NCBI GenBank assembly: GCA_021845835.1
Contig: JAJZVE010000281.1
Span: 1-6,358, forward strand
DNA from: Pseudomonadota bacterium
Lineage (GTDB): Bacteria > Pseudomonadota > Alphaproteobacteria > Acetobacterales > Acetobacteraceae
DNA: 6,358 nt
Reading direction: 5' to 3'
Made by a program: the position numbers and the translations under genes. The notes beneath the pieces were generated by a model. It did not search any database. It saw only the letters and a program-made list of their open reading frames with translations, and was not told the origin of the DNA. The stretch's first letter is position 1. The number at the start of each line of letters is the position of its first letter. Positions 5,456-6,358 of this stretch are shown in pieces.

Positions 5456-6358
5456 CTATCCGAGCAGGCGGCCGATCACCCGCGCCGTGTAGTCCACCAC
5501 CGGGATGATGCGGCCGTAGTTGATGCGCGTCGGCCCGATCACGCCGATCGCGCCGACGATCCGTCCGCCGGCGTTGCGCGCCGGCGCCACCACCATCGCC
5601 ACCCCGGAGGTGCCGAACAGCTCGCTCTCGGCGCCGATGAAGATGCGCACGCCGTCGCTCTGCTCGGCCAGTTCCAGCAGCCGCAGCATCGTCTCCTGCG
5701 CCTCCAGCCGCTCGAACAGGCGCTGGATCGCCGACAGGTTCTCGATCTGCGTCACGTCGGACAGCAGCCTGGCCTGGCCGCGCACGATCAGCGAGCCGCC
5801 GCGTCCCTCGCCGGTCCAGGTCGCCAGCCCGGCCTCCACCACCTGCGCCGAAAGCGTGTCGAGTGTCGAACGGTCGGCCGCCATTTCCTCGGCGACGTTG
5901 CGGCGCAGCTCCACCAGCGCCCGCCCCCCGGCGAGCCGCGCATTGAGGTAGTTGCCGGCCTGCTGCAAGGCCGTGGGCGGCACGCCGGGCGGGATTTCGA
6001 TCACGCGGTTCTCGACCTGGCCTTCCGCGTTCACCAGCACCACCAGCGCCCGGCCGGAGCCGAGCGGGACGAACTCGATGTGCCGCAGCGCCCCCTCGCT
6101 TTTCGGCGCCAGCACGAGACCGGCGGCGGAGGACAGGCCGGAGAGCAGGCTGGACGCCTCGCCCAGCGTGTCTTCCAGGCTGCGGCCGGCGGTGGCCAGC
6201 GCGGCGCTGATCGTCTCGCGGTCCTCTTCGGTCAGGTCGCCGAACTGCAGCAGCCCGTCCACGAACAGCCGCAGCCCGAGTTCGGTCGGCAGCCGGCCGG
6301 CGGAGGTGTGCGGCGCGAACAGCAGGCCGGCGTCGGTCAGGTCGGCCATGACGTTGCG
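5456..6358 (-). CDS. hrcA: Heat-inducible transcription repressor HrcA (N-terminus off the window)
   Basis: HrcA represses chaperone genes such as groESL and dnaK by binding the CIRCE inverted repeat, and is itself kept folded by GroEL. The 300 residues present begin RNVMADL, the end of the conserved winged-helix region, followed by PHTSAGRLP at visible residues 16-24, a HrcA hallmark. The central GAF-like and dimerisation regions follow, and the conserved C-terminal IGVIGPTRINYGRIIPVVDYTARVI closes the protein. About 50-60 N-terminal residues, including most of the DNA-binding helix-turn-helix, lie beyond the right edge; that is a window cut, not a defect, since the frame is open to base 6358. 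The stop is TAG at complement 5456-5458, only 4 bp from the ABC exporter's stop. grpE, a frequent downstream partner, does not follow it here. The CIRCE site and promoter would be outside the window. Confidence 0.95.
   Translation of the reverse strand, partial: RNVMADLTDAGLLFAPHTSAGRLPTELGLRLFVDGLLQFGDLTEEDRETISAALATAGRSLEDTLGEASSLLSGLSSAAGLVLAPKSEGALRHIEFVPLGSGRALVVLVNAEGQVENRVIEIPPGVPPTALQQAGNYLNARLAGGRALVELRRNVAEEMAADRSTLDTLSAQVVEAGLATWTGEGRGGSLIVRGQARLLSDVTQIENLSAIQRLFERLEAQETMLRLLELAEQSDGVRIFIGAESELFGTSGVAMVVAPARNAGGRIVGAIGVIGPTRINYGRIIPVVDYTARVIGRLLG

Noticed and set aside
5430..5475. A possible bidirectional terminator between the ABC exporter and hrcA
   Set aside because: Only a 4-bp stem (GGCG/CGCC) with no T-run could be found; this is expected by chance in such GC-rich sequence.
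1..6358. CRISPR array, tRNA or rRNA genes, insertion sequences, transposase or integrase genes
   Set aside because: None were seen on reading both strands: no regularly spaced repeats, no cloverleaf-like sequences and no DDE or recombinase motifs.

Overview
The window comes from a GC-rich bacterium. An HrcA heat-shock repressor, a GT4 glycosyltransferase of a type common in Alphaproteobacteria, and very high GC at third codon positions suggest an alphaproteobacterium. An acetic-acid-bacterium relative (Rhodospirillales) is my best guess, made without any database search.

Layout. (1) Positions 1-1801, plus strand: the C-terminal part of a large type III restriction (Res)-like protein, a superfamily 2 helicase followed by a PD-(D/E)XK nuclease. 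It runs in from the left edge. It is broken by a frameshift near 738-740 that one extra C would explain, so it is either a pseudogene or a sequencing error. Sampled lines have clearly lower GC (about 55-62%) than the genes to the right (about 77-78%), consistent with an acquired defence gene. (2) Positions 1802-2006: a spacer of about 200 bp with a possible decayed gene tail on the minus strand and an extended -10 promoter placed for leaderless translation. (3) 2007-2333, plus strand: a small acidic protein of unknown function with two closely spaced QxDLF motifs resembling sliding-clamp-binding peptides. (4) 2380-3435, minus strand: a GT4 glycosyltransferase, convergent with the small gene across a short hairpin-bearing gap. 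(5) 3436-3588: a divergent control region with a perfect spaced inverted repeat. (6) 3589-5451, plus strand: a complete ABC exporter half-transporter. (7) 5456-6358, minus strand: HrcA, missing its N-terminus at the window edge, ending 4 bp from the ABC transporter stop.

How the genes fit together. The glycosyltransferase and ABC exporter are divergent and share one upstream region, so they may be co-regulated in making and exporting a glycan or glycolipid; this is inference from position only. HrcA is a chromosomal housekeeping regulator and probably unrelated to them. The Res-like gene is the accessory element; any methyltransferase partner would lie left of the window. I do not see a convincing complete new system. 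The most distinctive items are the small clamp-motif protein with its probable leaderless start, the repairable frameshift in the defence gene, and the inverted repeat in the divergent promoter region.
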